Shown: positions 9,941-18,520 of the stretch, piece after piece
Numbering within the stretch: the stretch's first letter is position 1
How the letters are laid out: every line of letters begins with the position of its first letter
Assembly (NCBI RefSeq): GCF_004114425.1
Contig: NZ_RDQF01000002.1
Span: 124,001-188,000, forward strand
Origin: Bradyrhizobium vignae
GTDB taxonomy: Bacteria; Pseudomonadota; Alphaproteobacteria; Rhizobiales; Xanthobacteraceae
DNA: 64,000 nt
Reading direction: 5' to 3'
The notes under the pieces: generated by a model
Seen by the model: only the letters and a program-made list of their open reading frames with translations
Database searches by the model: none
What the model was told of the DNA's origin: nothing
Translations under genes and position numbers: made by a program

Positions 9941-11473
9941 TCACAGAGGCAGATTGTCGTGCTTCTTCGCCGGCGCTTCGACCTTCTTGTCCTTCAGCAT
10001 CGCCAGCGCCCTTCCGATCCGCTTCCGCGTCGAGTGCGGCGTGATGACATCGTCGATATAGCCGCGCTCGGCGGCGATGAACGGCGACAGGAAACGGTCC
10101 TCGTATTCCTTGGTGCGCGCGGCGATCTTGTCGGGATCACCGATGTCGGAGCGGAAGATGATCTCGACCGCGCCCTTGGCGCCCATCACCGCGATCTGGG
10201 CGGTCGGCCAGGCGTAGTTCATGTCGGCGCCGATTTCCTTGGACGCCATGACGTCGAAGGCGCCGCCATAGGCCTTGCGGGTGATGACGGTGACCAGCGG
10301 CACGGTGCACTGCGAATAGGCGAACAAGAGCTTCGCGCCGTGCTTGATCAGGCCGCCATATTCCTGTGCGGTGCCGGGCAGGAAGCCCGGCACGTCGACG
10401 AAGGTGACGATCGGGATGTTGAAGGCGTCGCAGAAACGGACGAAGCGCGCCGCTTTCCGCGATGCGTCAGAGTCGAGCACGCCGGCCAGCACCATCGGCT
10501 GGTTGGCGACGAAGCCGACGGTGCGCCCCGCGATGCGGCCGAAGCCGGTGACGATGTTCTTGGCGAAGGCTTCCGCGATCTCGAAGAAGTCGCCCTCGTC
10601 CACGACCTTCAGGATCAGCTCCTTCATGTCGTAGGGCTTATTCGGATTGTCGGGGATCAGCGTATCGAGCGACATGTCGACGCGACCGATATCGTCGAAG
10701 CTCGGCCATTCCGGTACGCCGTCGGTGTTGTTGGACGGAAGGAAGTCGATCAGGCGCCGCATCTGCAAGAGCGTCTCGACGTCGTTCTCGAAGGCGCCGT
10801 CCGCGATCGAGGAGCGCGTGGCGTGCACCGAGGCGCCGCCGAGTTCTTCCGCCGTGACGACCTCGTTAGTGACGGTCTTCACGACGTCCGGGCCGGTGAC
10901 GAACATGTAGCTGGTATTCTTCACCATGAAGATGAAGTCGGTCATCGCGGGCGAATAGACGTCGCCGCCGGCGCAGGGGCCCATGATGACTGAGATCTGC
11001 GGGATCACGCCGGAGGCGAGCACGTTGCGGCGGAACACGTAGGAATAGCCCGCGAGCGCGGCGACGCCCTCCTGGATGCGGGCGCCGCCCGCGTCATAGA
11101 GGCCGATGATGGGCGCCCTCGCCTTCATCGCCATGTCCTGGAGTTTCGTGATCTTCAGCGCGTGCGTTTCGGACAGCGAGCCGCCGAACACTGTGAAGTC
11201 CTTGGCAAAGACAAACGTCTTGCGGCCGTTGACGGTACCCCAGCCGGTGACGACGCCGTCGCCGGGGATCTTATTCTTCTCCATGCCGAACTCGGTGGAG
11301 CGGTGCTCGACGAACATGTCGAATTCCTCGAACGATCCCTTGTCGAGCAAGAGCTCGATGCGCTCGCGTGCGGTCAGCTTGCCGCGGGCATGCTGCGCCT
11401 CGATGCGCTTCTCCCCGCCGCCGAGCTTGGCACCGGCACGGCAATCTTCGAGCCTGTTGATCACAACGAACAT
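9941..11473 (-). CDS. pccB: Propionyl-CoA carboxylase, carboxyltransferase subunit
   Basis: The beta subunit transfers CO2 from biotin to propionyl-CoA. The 510-residue protein has the crotonase-fold carboxyltransferase halves: [20 protein letters not shown] near the start, [22 protein letters not shown], and in the C-terminal half [12 protein letters not shown] and [11 protein letters not shown] ribosome binding site AGAAGAGG precedes the ATG. The first eight residues differ from the usual family start. One copy of the shared operator lies about 250 bases upstream but is better placed for the divergent gene at 11820. Confidence 0.94.
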   Translation of the reverse strand: MFVVINRLEDCRAGAKLGGGEKRIEAQHARGKLTARERIELLLDKGSFEEFDMFVEHRSTEFGMEKNKIPGDGVVTGWGTVNGRKTFVFAKDFTVFGGSLSETHALKITKLQDMAMKARAPIIGLYDAGGARIQEGVAALAGYSYVFRRNVLASGVIPQISVIMGPCAGGDVYSPAMTDFIFMVKNTSYMFVTGPDVVKTVTNEVVTAEELGGASVHATRSSIADGAFENDVETLLQMRRLIDFLPSNNTDGVPEWPSFDDIGRVDMSLDTLIPDNPNKPYDMKELILKVVDEGDFFEIAEAFAKNIVTGFGRIAGRTVGFVANQPMVLAGVLDSDASRKAARFVRFCDAFNIPIVTFVDVPGFLPGTAQEYGGLIKHGAKLLFAYSQCTVPLVTVITRKAYGGAFDVMASKEIGADMNYAWPTAQIAVMGAKGAVEIIFRSDIGDPDKIAARTKEYEDRFLSPFIAAERGYIDDVITPHSTRKRIGRALAMLKDKKVEAPAKKHDNLPL

Positions 11474-11722
11474 TAATTTCGGCCTCTTCTGAGCAGTCTC
11501 GGAGAGCGCAGACGTGTGAAATGCCTTCGTGGCCTGCCAAAGTGCAGTGGTTGGATCGAGCTAAGCTCTGGGCCCCGGTCACTCATAATCTTCGGACTGA
11601 AAAGGCAGTCCGGGAGGGCTTGATTAGACACAATCGGTTTTCCCCATTGGAGATGTCGGGCCGCCGCGCGAGACGCTCCGACGCGTTCGATCCCGACGGC
11701 ACCGGTGGACAATAATCCACAT
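11474..11722. other. Non-coding stretch upstream of pccB
   Basis: I see no gene in this part of the pccB-nitroreductase gap. The pccB promoter is presumably here but I cannot place it. The remaining bases to 11819 hold the operator and promoter described next. Confidence 0.4.
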
Positions 11723-11723
11723 G

Positions 11724-11760
11724 ACTTGCTGTTTGACAAGCAAATATCGTCACCTATGAT
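11724..11760 (+). promoter_or_regulatory. TetR-type operator (11724-11745) overlapping a sigma-70 promoter
   Basis: The 22-bp site has half-sites ACTTGCT and AGCAAAT around an 8-bp spacer. A strong promoter reads TTGACA (11733-11738), 16 bases, TATGAT (11755-11760), so a bound repressor would cover the -35 element. It points to the damaged nitroreductase and the two SDR genes that follow. Confidence 0.8.
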
Positions 11761-11819
11761 CGGACCAACGGCGGTCAAAGACTGGGAGATAGGCCCGCAT
11801 TGGGTCCAGGGAGCGAGAT

Positions 11820-12508
11820 ATGGATCTCGATAATGCCGTGGTGTTTGAAAGGCTTGTACGGACACGAAGAAGCATTCGCGGTTTCTACCGGAACCCGGTT
11901 CCGCTGCAACTGATCGATCGAGTCATTGCGTTAGCGAAACGCGCCCCTTCTTCGATGGACGGCCAGCTTTGGCATGTGCAGGTTCTGACAGGCGAACCAT
12001 TGGCGCGCGTGCGCGCCAGCAACATGGGAGAGATGATGGCTGGCGCTCGGGCAAAGCGAGATACTTTCACCCATCATGAGTACGCAGGTCGCCACCGAGA
12101 CCGTCAGATCGGCGTGGCGAAGAAGCAGTTCCGGGCGATGGGCATCGAGCGGGACGACAGGGCTCGACGTCAAGACTGGACGCTACGCGGTTTCAGGCAA
12201 TTCGACGCTCCGGTGTCACCTACCGACAAGGTCCTTGATCCGGGCGCAACCTGTCACTTCGATCTCGGCGCCCTTTGCTATGGGATCGTACTTGCCGCCT
12301 GGGATCAGGGGCTCGGAACGGTTGTCAACGGTCAAGGGATTGCGCGCTCCGATATCATCCGAGAGATTGCCTTTATCCCGGAGGGCGAAGTCGTGCTGAC
12401 CTAAATCGCGATGGGGTATCCAGACGATAGCTTTCCCGCAAATACGGTCGAGTCAGATCGCGAGCCGAACTCGAATTCGTTCGCTACATAGGATTTGCGA
12501 CAAATTGA
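11820..12508 (+). pseudogene. Nitroreductase-family flavoprotein, disrupted
   Basis: The frame starts well (GGGAGCGAG ribosome site, MDLDNAVVFERLVRTRRSIR) and shows the FMN-binding RTRRSIRGF and CHFDLGALCYGIVLAAWDQGLGT segments of the NfnB family. A TAA at 12402-12404 follows EVVLT, yet family sequence continues in frame as IAMGYPDDSFPAN. A later frame change gives LEFVRYIGFATN and a stop at 12506-12508. The strand after QFDAPV also seems short of residues. I infer a recently inactivated NAD(P)H-dependent reductase. It is the first gene behind an operator copy, so the promoter may still serve the downstream SDRs. Confidence 0.75.
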
Positions 12509-12613
12509 CAACGCTGGGTCGTCGACGGGGCCTGGCGCCGACCTTCCCAGCATAGAACTGGCGGCCTGTTCGCACCGGAACAGCACATCCAGAACAAGAT
12601 GAGGCTACCAATC

Positions 12614-13372
12614 ATGACCAAACCACATATTATCGATATGAGCGGAAAGGTAGCGCTCATCACAGGGAGCAGCCGCGGTCTGGGCCGCGCGATGGCGCTG
12701 GGCTTTGCCTCGGCGGGAGCGGATATCGTCGTCACCAGCCGGAAACTGGATGCGTGCCAAGCGGTCGTGCGGGAGATCGAGGCGCTGGGACGGCGGGCGA
12801 TGGCCGTCGACTGCCATGTCGGCCGATGGGACGAGTGCGATAGATTGGCAGACGCTGCGTACACGCGCTTTGGTAAGGTCGACGTGCTCATCAATAACGC
12901 CGGCAAATCGCCTACCTATGATCGTCCGGTAGATATTGACCAACGGCTTTACGACAGCGTCTTCGACGTTAACCTGAAGGGCCCCTTTCGCCTCTGCTCT
13001 CTGATCGGCCAGCGCATGGTGGACGATGGCAGCGGGGTAATCATCAACATTTCGAGCACCGCCTCGATCCGGCCGCGCAAAAGCGTCATCACCTATGCGG
13101 CTGCAAAGGCCGGCGTGAATGCAATGACAGAGGCATTCGCAAACGCCTATGGACCGACCGTACGCGTAAACTGCATCATGCCTGGCCCTTTTCTCACAGA
13201 CATCTCAAAAGCATGGGACATGGACGCATTCGCCCAGCGCGCGAAGGATGCGATAGCGATGAAACGCGGCGGGCAGCCGGAGGAGATAGTCGCTGCGGCG
13301 CTCTATCTTGCGTCTGACCACGCTAGCTTCACGACGGGTGCGACGCTGCGCATCGATGGCGGCGCGCAGTGA
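12614..13372 (+). CDS. SDR-family NAD(P)-dependent oxidoreductase
   Basis: A classical short-chain dehydrogenase of 252 residues. Visible are the cofactor motif TGSSRGLGRA, the NNAG motif, the catalytic Ser in NISSTASI and YAAAK, with the usual C-terminal ASDHASFTTGATLRIDGG. I start at the Met of MTKPHIIDM, with GAGG upstream; another in-frame ATG lies 15 bases earlier. The likely role is oxidation or reduction of a hydroxyl/keto group on an acyl-CoA or alcohol intermediate. It follows the disrupted nitroreductase and probably shares its operator-controlled promoter. The exact substrate cannot be assigned. Confidence 0.85.
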   Translation: MTKPHIIDMSGKVALITGSSRGLGRAMALGFASAGADIVVTSRKLDACQAVVREIEALGRRAMAVDCHVGRWDECDRLADAAYTRFGKVDVLINNAGKSPTYDRPVDIDQRLYDSVFDVNLKGPFRLCSLIGQRMVDDGSGVIINISSTASIRPRKSVITYAAAKAGVNAMTEAFANAYGPTVRVNCIMPGPFLTDISKAWDMDAFAQRAKDAIAMKRGGQPEEIVAAALYLASDHASFTTGATLRIDGGAQ

Positions 13373-13582
13373 TGGCTTACCTTCGGGCGGTATCCGCACC
13401 GATCTGCATGATTGCGATGAGCGGCGACACGTTCGAACCCCTGTTCGTGTCTTGAAGCTTGCACCGGCCGCGGAAAATTTGCACTGCGTCGCGATCACAT
13501 GGCCAAGCGCAGGCCCCCGCTTTTGACTTTGCTGTGAGTTGAAGACCGGACTCCAATCCACTCGCTCAAGAGGACATTTTGT

Positions 13583-14386
13583 ATGCTCACGAACGGAAGA
13601 AGAACAAAGACTTTGACGAAAAAGGTCGCTTTCGTCACTGGCGGCACAAGCGGCGTCGGGTTGGCCGCCGCAAGTGCTTTAGCGGCAGCCGGTGCATCCG
13701 TAATGGTATGCGGTCGCCGCCTCGAAGCGGGGGCCGAGGCGATTCGCCAGATTCAGTCGCAAGGAGGCGAAGCTGCATTCGTGCAGGCGGATGTGACGGT
13801 CGCTTCCGAAGTCCACGCCGCAATAGAAGCTACGACTTCGCGCTTCGGCAGACTAGACTTGGCATTTAACAATTCCGGAATCGCTGCACCCGGCGGCCGG
13901 CTTGCCGATCTCGACGAGAGTGACTTCGACAGGGTGATGACAACCAATGCAAAGGGCGTTTGGCTTTGCATGAAGTACGAAATCAAGCAGTTTATCAGGC
14001 AAGCCAGCGGCGGCTGCATCATCAACAATAGCTCGGTTCAGGGACGGATCGCGCTCGGGCTATCGGCGCACTACACGGCGTCAAAGCACGCTGTCGAAGG
14101 TCTGACAAAGGCTGCCGCCGTCGACTACGGTCGTAGAGGGATCCGGGTGAATGCAATTGCGCCCGGGATGTTGGATACTCCTTTGACCGAGCGACTGATG
14201 TCAGACGCGACCGCTCGAGAAGCACACTTCAGGCAGTATCCGATCGCGCGTCCGGCCAAATTGAGCGAAATTGCAGCGGCGGTCGTTTTTCTGGCGTCCG
14301 ATCAAGCTGTATACATCAACGGTGTTTCCTTGCCGATTGATGGCGGTTATCTTTGCGGCGGCGAAGTGAACCGCCTCAACCAATGA
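13583..14386 (+). CDS. SDR-family oxidoreductase
   Basis: This 267-residue protein has the classical SDR layout: TGGTSGVGLAAA at the N-terminus, ADVT, FNNSG in place of the usual NNAG, NNSSVQG for the catalytic Ser, YTASK and the terminal INGVSLPIDGGY. A GAGG ribosome site precedes the ATG, and an internal start near VAFVTGG would shorten it by about 13 residues. It follows the previous SDR by 210 bases on the same strand. It belongs to the group annotated as glucose dehydrogenase or 3-oxoacyl reductase, but those labels do not fix a substrate. Confidence 0.85.
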   Translation: MLTNGRRTKTLTKKVAFVTGGTSGVGLAAASALAAAGASVMVCGRRLEAGAEAIRQIQSQGGEAAFVQADVTVASEVHAAIEATTSRFGRLDLAFNNSGIAAPGGRLADLDESDFDRVMTTNAKGVWLCMKYEIKQFIRQASGGCIINNSSVQGRIALGLSAHYTASKHAVEGLTKAAAVDYGRRGIRVNAIAPGMLDTPLTERLMSDATAREAHFRQYPIARPAKLSEIAAAVVFLASDQAVYINGVSLPIDGGYLCGGEVNRLNQ

Positions 14387-14512
14387 TCCTTCGCACCCGA
14401 AGACGACTGGCTTCGCAGGCGCCAACCTTGACTTCCTGCATCCCGCGGCACTCCAGGATCGATGCAGGTCACACAGGTGAGGCACGCTTGCGGGGCACAA
14501 GAGCTGAACGCA

Positions 14513-15313
14513 CTACAACAGCGTGTATCCGCCATCCACTGTGAGTTCGGCACCCGTCATGAATTTGGATGCGTCAGACGCAAGAAACAGAATGACGCTT
14601 GCGATGTCGTCGACTTGCCCCCATCGTCCCATCGGAAAAAGTGTCTTCCCTTGCTCTATTCCCGCCTCGACGCTGGGATACGTCCCTTGCTCAACTGCTT
14701 GGTGCAGTCCGCTGGTGCCGAGGTCCGTCTCAGTCGGTCCCGGGTGCACGGAATTGACCCGGATCCTTCCCAATGGAACGCGAGCGAGCTCAACTGCAAC
14801 GGCCTTCGTCAACAGCCGAACCGCCCCCTTCGAAGCTGCATAGGCCGAATGAGACCTGCCCACCACCTGGCCATATATCGATGACAAGTTAACGATGGAG
14901 CCACCATGCGGTGTCGTCTTTGCGGACTGCTGCATCAAAGGAACAGCGGACTGCATACCTATAAAGGCGCCTTCGACGTTAATCGCGTTGACGCGACGGA
15001 ACTCCTCCAGAGTCGTCTCGAGAAACGGTCGGCTCAAAATGATGCCGGCGTTGTTCACTAGAACGTCTAGCCGCCCTTCATTCTTCTCCACGCTCGCGAC
15101 GACCTGTTTCCACTCCTGCTGTGAAGTGACGTCATGGCGAATTGCTCTCGCCCTATCACCGAGCTGCGCAGCAACTGCCTTGACGCCCTTTTCGTCCACA
15201 TCGGTCAGAACGACTCGAGCTCCAGCTTCACTAAGTCGCTCTGCAGTTCTCTTGCCGATTCCCTTCGCCGCACCTGTAATGATGGCAACACGGCCATCCA
15301 ACTCAAATGCCAC
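14513..15313 (-). CDS. SDR-family oxidoreductase
   Basis: I start at the GTG that follows a GGGAGG ribosome site by seven bases, giving a 266-residue product that begins (M)AFELDGRVAIITGAAKGIGK. An ATG 15 bases upstream is possible. The protein has NNAG, NLSSIYGQ with the catalytic Ser, YAASK, and a typical SDR C-terminus (ASDASKFMTGAELTVDGGYT). It is the last gene of a minus-strand group with the enoyl-CoA hydratase and P450, which suggests a hydroxyacyl-CoA or alcohol dehydrogenase step after oxygenation. The substrate is unknown. Confidence 0.85.
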   Translation of the reverse strand: MAFELDGRVAIITGAAKGIGKRTAERLSEAGARVVLTDVDEKGVKAVAAQLGDRARAIRHDVTSQQEWKQVVASVEKNEGRLDVLVNNAGIILSRPFLETTLEEFRRVNAINVEGAFIGMQSAVPLMQQSAKTTPHGGSIVNLSSIYGQVVGRSHSAYAASKGAVRLLTKAVAVELARVPLGRIRVNSVHPGPTETDLGTSGLHQAVEQGTYPSVEAGIEQGKTLFPMGRWGQVDDIASVILFLASDASKFMTGAELTVDGGYTLL

Positions 15314-15411
15314 CTTGAAACCTCCCATGCTTGCAGTTCGGCCCGCCATCCGACCGACAAAATCTTCGACCAGCCAGACACAAACGCCATGCTGTGCACT
15401 TTGCGCAGTAG

Positions 15412-16209
15412 TTAGCCTTTGAATCGCGGAGCGCGCTTCTCGATAAAGGCCTGAAGTCCCTCCCTGAAGTCTTCAGTTTGGCCCGAAAGGTACTGGTTGC
15501 GGTTCTCCATCGCGATCGCCGCCTCTAGAGATGGTGCATCGACAGAGAAGTTGAGTCCCTCCTTCGTAAGACGCAGCCCCATCGGAGCTGTCGTGAGCAT
15601 CTCGTCGATGTATGGCTGAGCGGCTTGCTCCAATTCATCGTCGGGGACAACCTCAGACACAAGCCCGACCGCCAGCGCCCGCTGTGCATAGATGAACCGC
15701 CCCGTCAGCATGAGTTCGGAAGCCAGTGAATACCCTGTCAATCGCGGCAGAAAATAACTAACGCCCATGTCGCACGCTGATAAGCCAAGGCGGATAAACG
15801 CGGCATTCATCCGAGCGGTCGTGCCGGCAATTCGAATGTCGGAAGCCAAAGTGAAAGCGAAACCGCCGCCACAGGCGGCACCATGAATCAGTGAAATGAT
15901 CGGCTGAGGGCACCGCCGCATTTTGACATAAACATCGGCGAGGTAGCCCTGGAAATTGAAGCCGCCCGCAAACGGAATTCCCTCCTTCTCTCGCGCGGCC
16001 TTGATATCTAACCCGGCACAAAACGCGCGACCGGCTCCACGCAGAACGACAACGCGACATGATCGATCGTTGTAGAGCGCGTCGAAATAGTCACGAAGCT
16101 CCGTCACCATTAGCGTATTAATGGCATTCAGTGCTTCTGGCCGGTTCAGGGTAACCCACTGTGCCGCGCCCCTCACGTCTACTTCGATCGTTTGATAAAC
16201 TCGTTTCAA
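15412..16209 (-). CDS. Enoyl-CoA hydratase/isomerase-family protein
   Basis: A 265-residue crotonase-fold protein with oxyanion-hole segments AFCAGLDIKAA and HGAACGGGFAFTLASDIRI. The two Glu residues that define rat mitochondrial hydratase are not in their usual places: GGGFAFTL replaces GGGxEL, and AAFIRLGLSACDMG replaces xPExxLG. It therefore need not be a hydratase; isomerase, hydrolase or ring-cleavage activity is possible. A GAGAGGAGATTCG leader supports the start. It lies between P450 and SDR genes on the same strand, consistent with beta-oxidation of a hydroxylated substrate. Confidence 0.85.
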   Translation of the reverse strand: MKRVYQTIEVDVRGAAQWVTLNRPEALNAINTLMVTELRDYFDALYNDRSCRVVVLRGAGRAFCAGLDIKAAREKEGIPFAGGFNFQGYLADVYVKMRRCPQPIISLIHGAACGGGFAFTLASDIRIAGTTARMNAAFIRLGLSACDMGVSYFLPRLTGYSLASELMLTGRFIYAQRALAVGLVSEVVPDDELEQAAQPYIDEMLTTAPMGLRLTKEGLNFSVDAPSLEAAIAMENRNQYLSGQTEDFREGLQAFIEKRAPRFKG

Positions 16210-16505
16210 TCGAATCTCCTCTCGCTCGCTTGTTTCGATTGGCGAGGCGAACGTGCCGCATGGCCCTAGCGCACCCCCTAGTCAGGGCCGCGGCTCCTGG
16301 CGCGCTACATAACTGTTCTCAAGGTGCTGCATTGGGACGCCCCTGCGCGTTTATCGTCGGGCACCTATGCATCCGCTGGGCACTGAAATCGTCTTCCGGC
16401 GCTCTGGGCTGCTCCCAGCGCACTTGGTCTTGTGCACTCAATCCGCATCTACGGCCTTGTCTGCCCCGAAGCAGCACTTCGCGAGAAGCCGACGCCCGGC
16501 AGCAT

Positions 16506-17777
16506 TCAGTGCATCTTGTAACGGATAGGTACCGACTTCGGCCCCGAGACGAAATTCGCCTTCGTCCGGGTCGGCGTCCCGGCAAGTTCGAGGCTTTCCA
16601 ATCGGGGAAGAAGCTCTTCCCAGAAGATCTGCATCTCCAGGCGCCCAAGGTGTTGGCCGAGGCAAATATGCGCCCCGTAGCCGAAGGCAACATGCTTATT
16701 CGGTGTTCGGCTGATGTCGTACCGATAAGGATCTACAAACGCCGCTTCGTCGCGGTTGCCGGAAAGATAACAGAGCATTAGCCAGTCGCCCTTCGATATC
16801 TTTTGACCACTCAGTTCCGTATCAGCCGTAGCAGTACGCATGAAGTGCTTTACAGCGGTCTCCCAGCGCACCGATTCCTCGACGTGACCTGGGATCAGGG
16901 CTGGATCGCCTTTGAGTTTGGCGAACTGTTCGGGATTCTCGGCCAGCGCCCAAGCACCACCGGCAGTCGTATTGGCAGTCGTATCGTGACCGGCAGTCGC
17001 GACCAGTCCATAGTAAGATACCAATTCATAGTCTTGCAGATGCTGGCCCCCGATCTTTGCATTGGCTAGCACACTGGCCAAATCGTCACGCGGACACTTT
17101 CGCCGGTCGTTCACGACGGACGTGAAGTACTCACTAAGGTCACCCCGAAGCCGGTGGAGGTCCGCGATCCGTTCGGCTTCTGAAACTTGCTTGCCGGAGC
17201 GGTTCAAGTCCGGGTCAGTTGAGCTGAATGCCTGCTGCGTTAGCCTGAGCATCAAGGGTTCTTCGCTCTGGGGAAGCCCCATGATCTCCATAAGAACTCG
17301 CAGTGGATAGAGGAAAGCAATGTCTCGCGCAAAGTCGCAGCTCCCCCCTAAGTCCGCCATTTTGTTCACAAATTCGCGGGCGATCTCACGGATGCGAGGT
17401 ACACGCTCCCTCAATTTCTGCGGAAGCAACACCCCCTGCGCGATCCGGCGATGAGCAAAATGATCCGGGTTGTCCATCCGCGTTAAGTTGCGGTTCAGAT
17501 GCGGCGAACCACCCGTAATCTGCTTGATGTTCCTTTCAGCCTCCTTGCTAATGATCGTCACAGACCTATCCGCGTTATGGAACAGATCATTTTGGCGCTC
17601 GACTTCCAGAATGTCGGCGTGCCGGGTCACCGTCCAGAACGGCTCGTACCCACGAGGCTCGATACGGGTTAGGGGTGCTTCCTTGCGCAGCCAGCGGAGC
17701 GCCTCGTCAACCCGCTCGACTTCTGCATAAGCAAGCGGATCCACGATCGCATCGGCGAAATTCTGCGGAACCTGCAT
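16506..17777 (-). CDS. Cytochrome P450
   Basis: A soluble bacterial class P450 of 423 residues. The I-helix oxygen motif is AGHDTTANTT, the K-helix ExxR is EESVRW, and the heme loop is FGYGAHICLGQHLG with Cys372 as ligand. There is no membrane anchor. It needs electrons from a redox partner; a rubredoxin gene lies 395 bases upstream on the same strand and no classical 2Fe-2S ferredoxin is nearby. An operator-overlapped promoter lies 68-101 bases upstream of the ATG. The likely role is hydroxylation of a hydrophobic substrate to open its catabolism. I do not assign a CYP family. Confidence 0.93.
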   Translation of the reverse strand: MQVPQNFADAIVDPLAYAEVERVDEALRWLRKEAPLTRIEPRGYEPFWTVTRHADILEVERQNDLFHNADRSVTIISKEAERNIKQITGGSPHLNRNLTRMDNPDHFAHRRIAQGVLLPQKLRERVPRIREIAREFVNKMADLGGSCDFARDIAFLYPLRVLMEIMGLPQSEEPLMLRLTQQAFSSTDPDLNRSGKQVSEAERIADLHRLRGDLSEYFTSVVNDRRKCPRDDLASVLANAKIGGQHLQDYELVSYYGLVATAGHDTTANTTAGGAWALAENPEQFAKLKGDPALIPGHVEESVRWETAVKHFMRTATADTELSGQKISKGDWLMLCYLSGNRDEAAFVDPYRYDISRTPNKHVAFGYGAHICLGQHLGRLEMQIFWEELLPRLESLELAGTPTRTKANFVSGPKSVPIRYKMH

Positions 17778-18171
17778 TTCACCGCCCTCCCTTTATATTT
17801 GCTGACCCGGAAAGACATCTCCTTCCGGCATTTTGATGCGCCTACTTATATCATTTACTTGTTGGCTGGTCAACTAATATGTTGTGGTATTCCAAGCGGT
17901 AGCAGAGCCCTGCAGAGCTTGGGCTTTTCCGCCAAGATCTGATGCGGCTCCGATCATGCGGATGTCATGGATCATCGCAATGGACGGGGCACATTGCGTC
18001 CCGGGCGCCCGTCAAGGGTTACAGGCGCCAAATGACGCAGCGGACTTCGTCACTCTGGTTTCGATGCGATTCGTTGCCCACGAAGACCCCGTTTGACCAT
18101 GATCACAAAGGGCACCAGAAAGGCCGGAAGCGTCCGACAAAGCAACGGCCCGCAGCATCCAAATGTCAGAC
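17778..18171. other. P450-rubredoxin intergenic region
   Basis: Apart from the promoter and operator at 17845-17878, nothing recognisable lies here. Short frames are Arg/Ser-rich with no family match. Confidence 0.5.
17845..17878 (-). promoter_or_regulatory. TetR-type operator (17857-17878) with sigma-70 promoter for the P450
   Basis: The operator has half-sites ACTTGTT and AACTAAT with the common 8-bp spacer; it is one of the weaker copies. On the minus strand TTGACC (17868-17873), 17 bases and TATAAG (17845-17850) form a good promoter pointing to the P450. The operator covers the -35 element and spacer. Confidence 0.75.
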
Positions 18172-18375
18172 TTAGGTGGGATCCACTTCGACCATGTCGA
18201 AGTCGCTCTTTGGGGTACCGCACCCCGGGCAAATCCAGTCCTCTGGGATATCCGTCCAACGCGTACCGGGGGGGAGACCCTCATCAGGGGCTCCGACCTC
18301 CTCGTTGTACAAGAACCCACAAGTCAAGCACTGATACACCTTAAATGGTGCAGACACCTGGTCTAACTCAGCCAC
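18172..18375 (-). CDS. Rubredoxin
   Basis: The 67-residue protein holds one iron in a Cys4 site: Cys16 and Cys19 (YQCLTCG) and Cys49 and Cys52 (WICPGCG), with the usual [15 protein letters not shown] between. It starts at GTG after a GAGGAAAG ribosome site. Rubredoxins carry single electrons; in alkane hydroxylase systems they feed the oxygenase. Here it is encoded between an aldehyde dehydrogenase and a P450, so it may serve that P450 or an acyl-CoA dehydrogenase. No rubredoxin reductase gene is in the window. Confidence 0.94.
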   Translation of the reverse strand: MAELDQVSAPFKVYQCLTCGFLYNEEVGAPDEGLPPGTRWTDIPEDWICPGCGTPKSDFDMVEVDPT

Positions 18376-18520
18376 GAGTGCTCACTTTCCTCTTAAGACG
18401 CCCCATATTTGTCCCCGAAGTTGGGAACGCTCTCCATTGCCCGGCGCAGTCCAACCCTGTTGCCGCAAATCGTGCGACGCGCAGTGATGCGACGGCGTTC
18501 GTGTCATTCGCGGGCCAACT

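Noticed and set aside
7911..10061. Long plus-strand frame opposite pccA
   Set aside because: Antisense shadow; repetitive Arg/His/Asp composition and no domain, while pccA is unmistakable.
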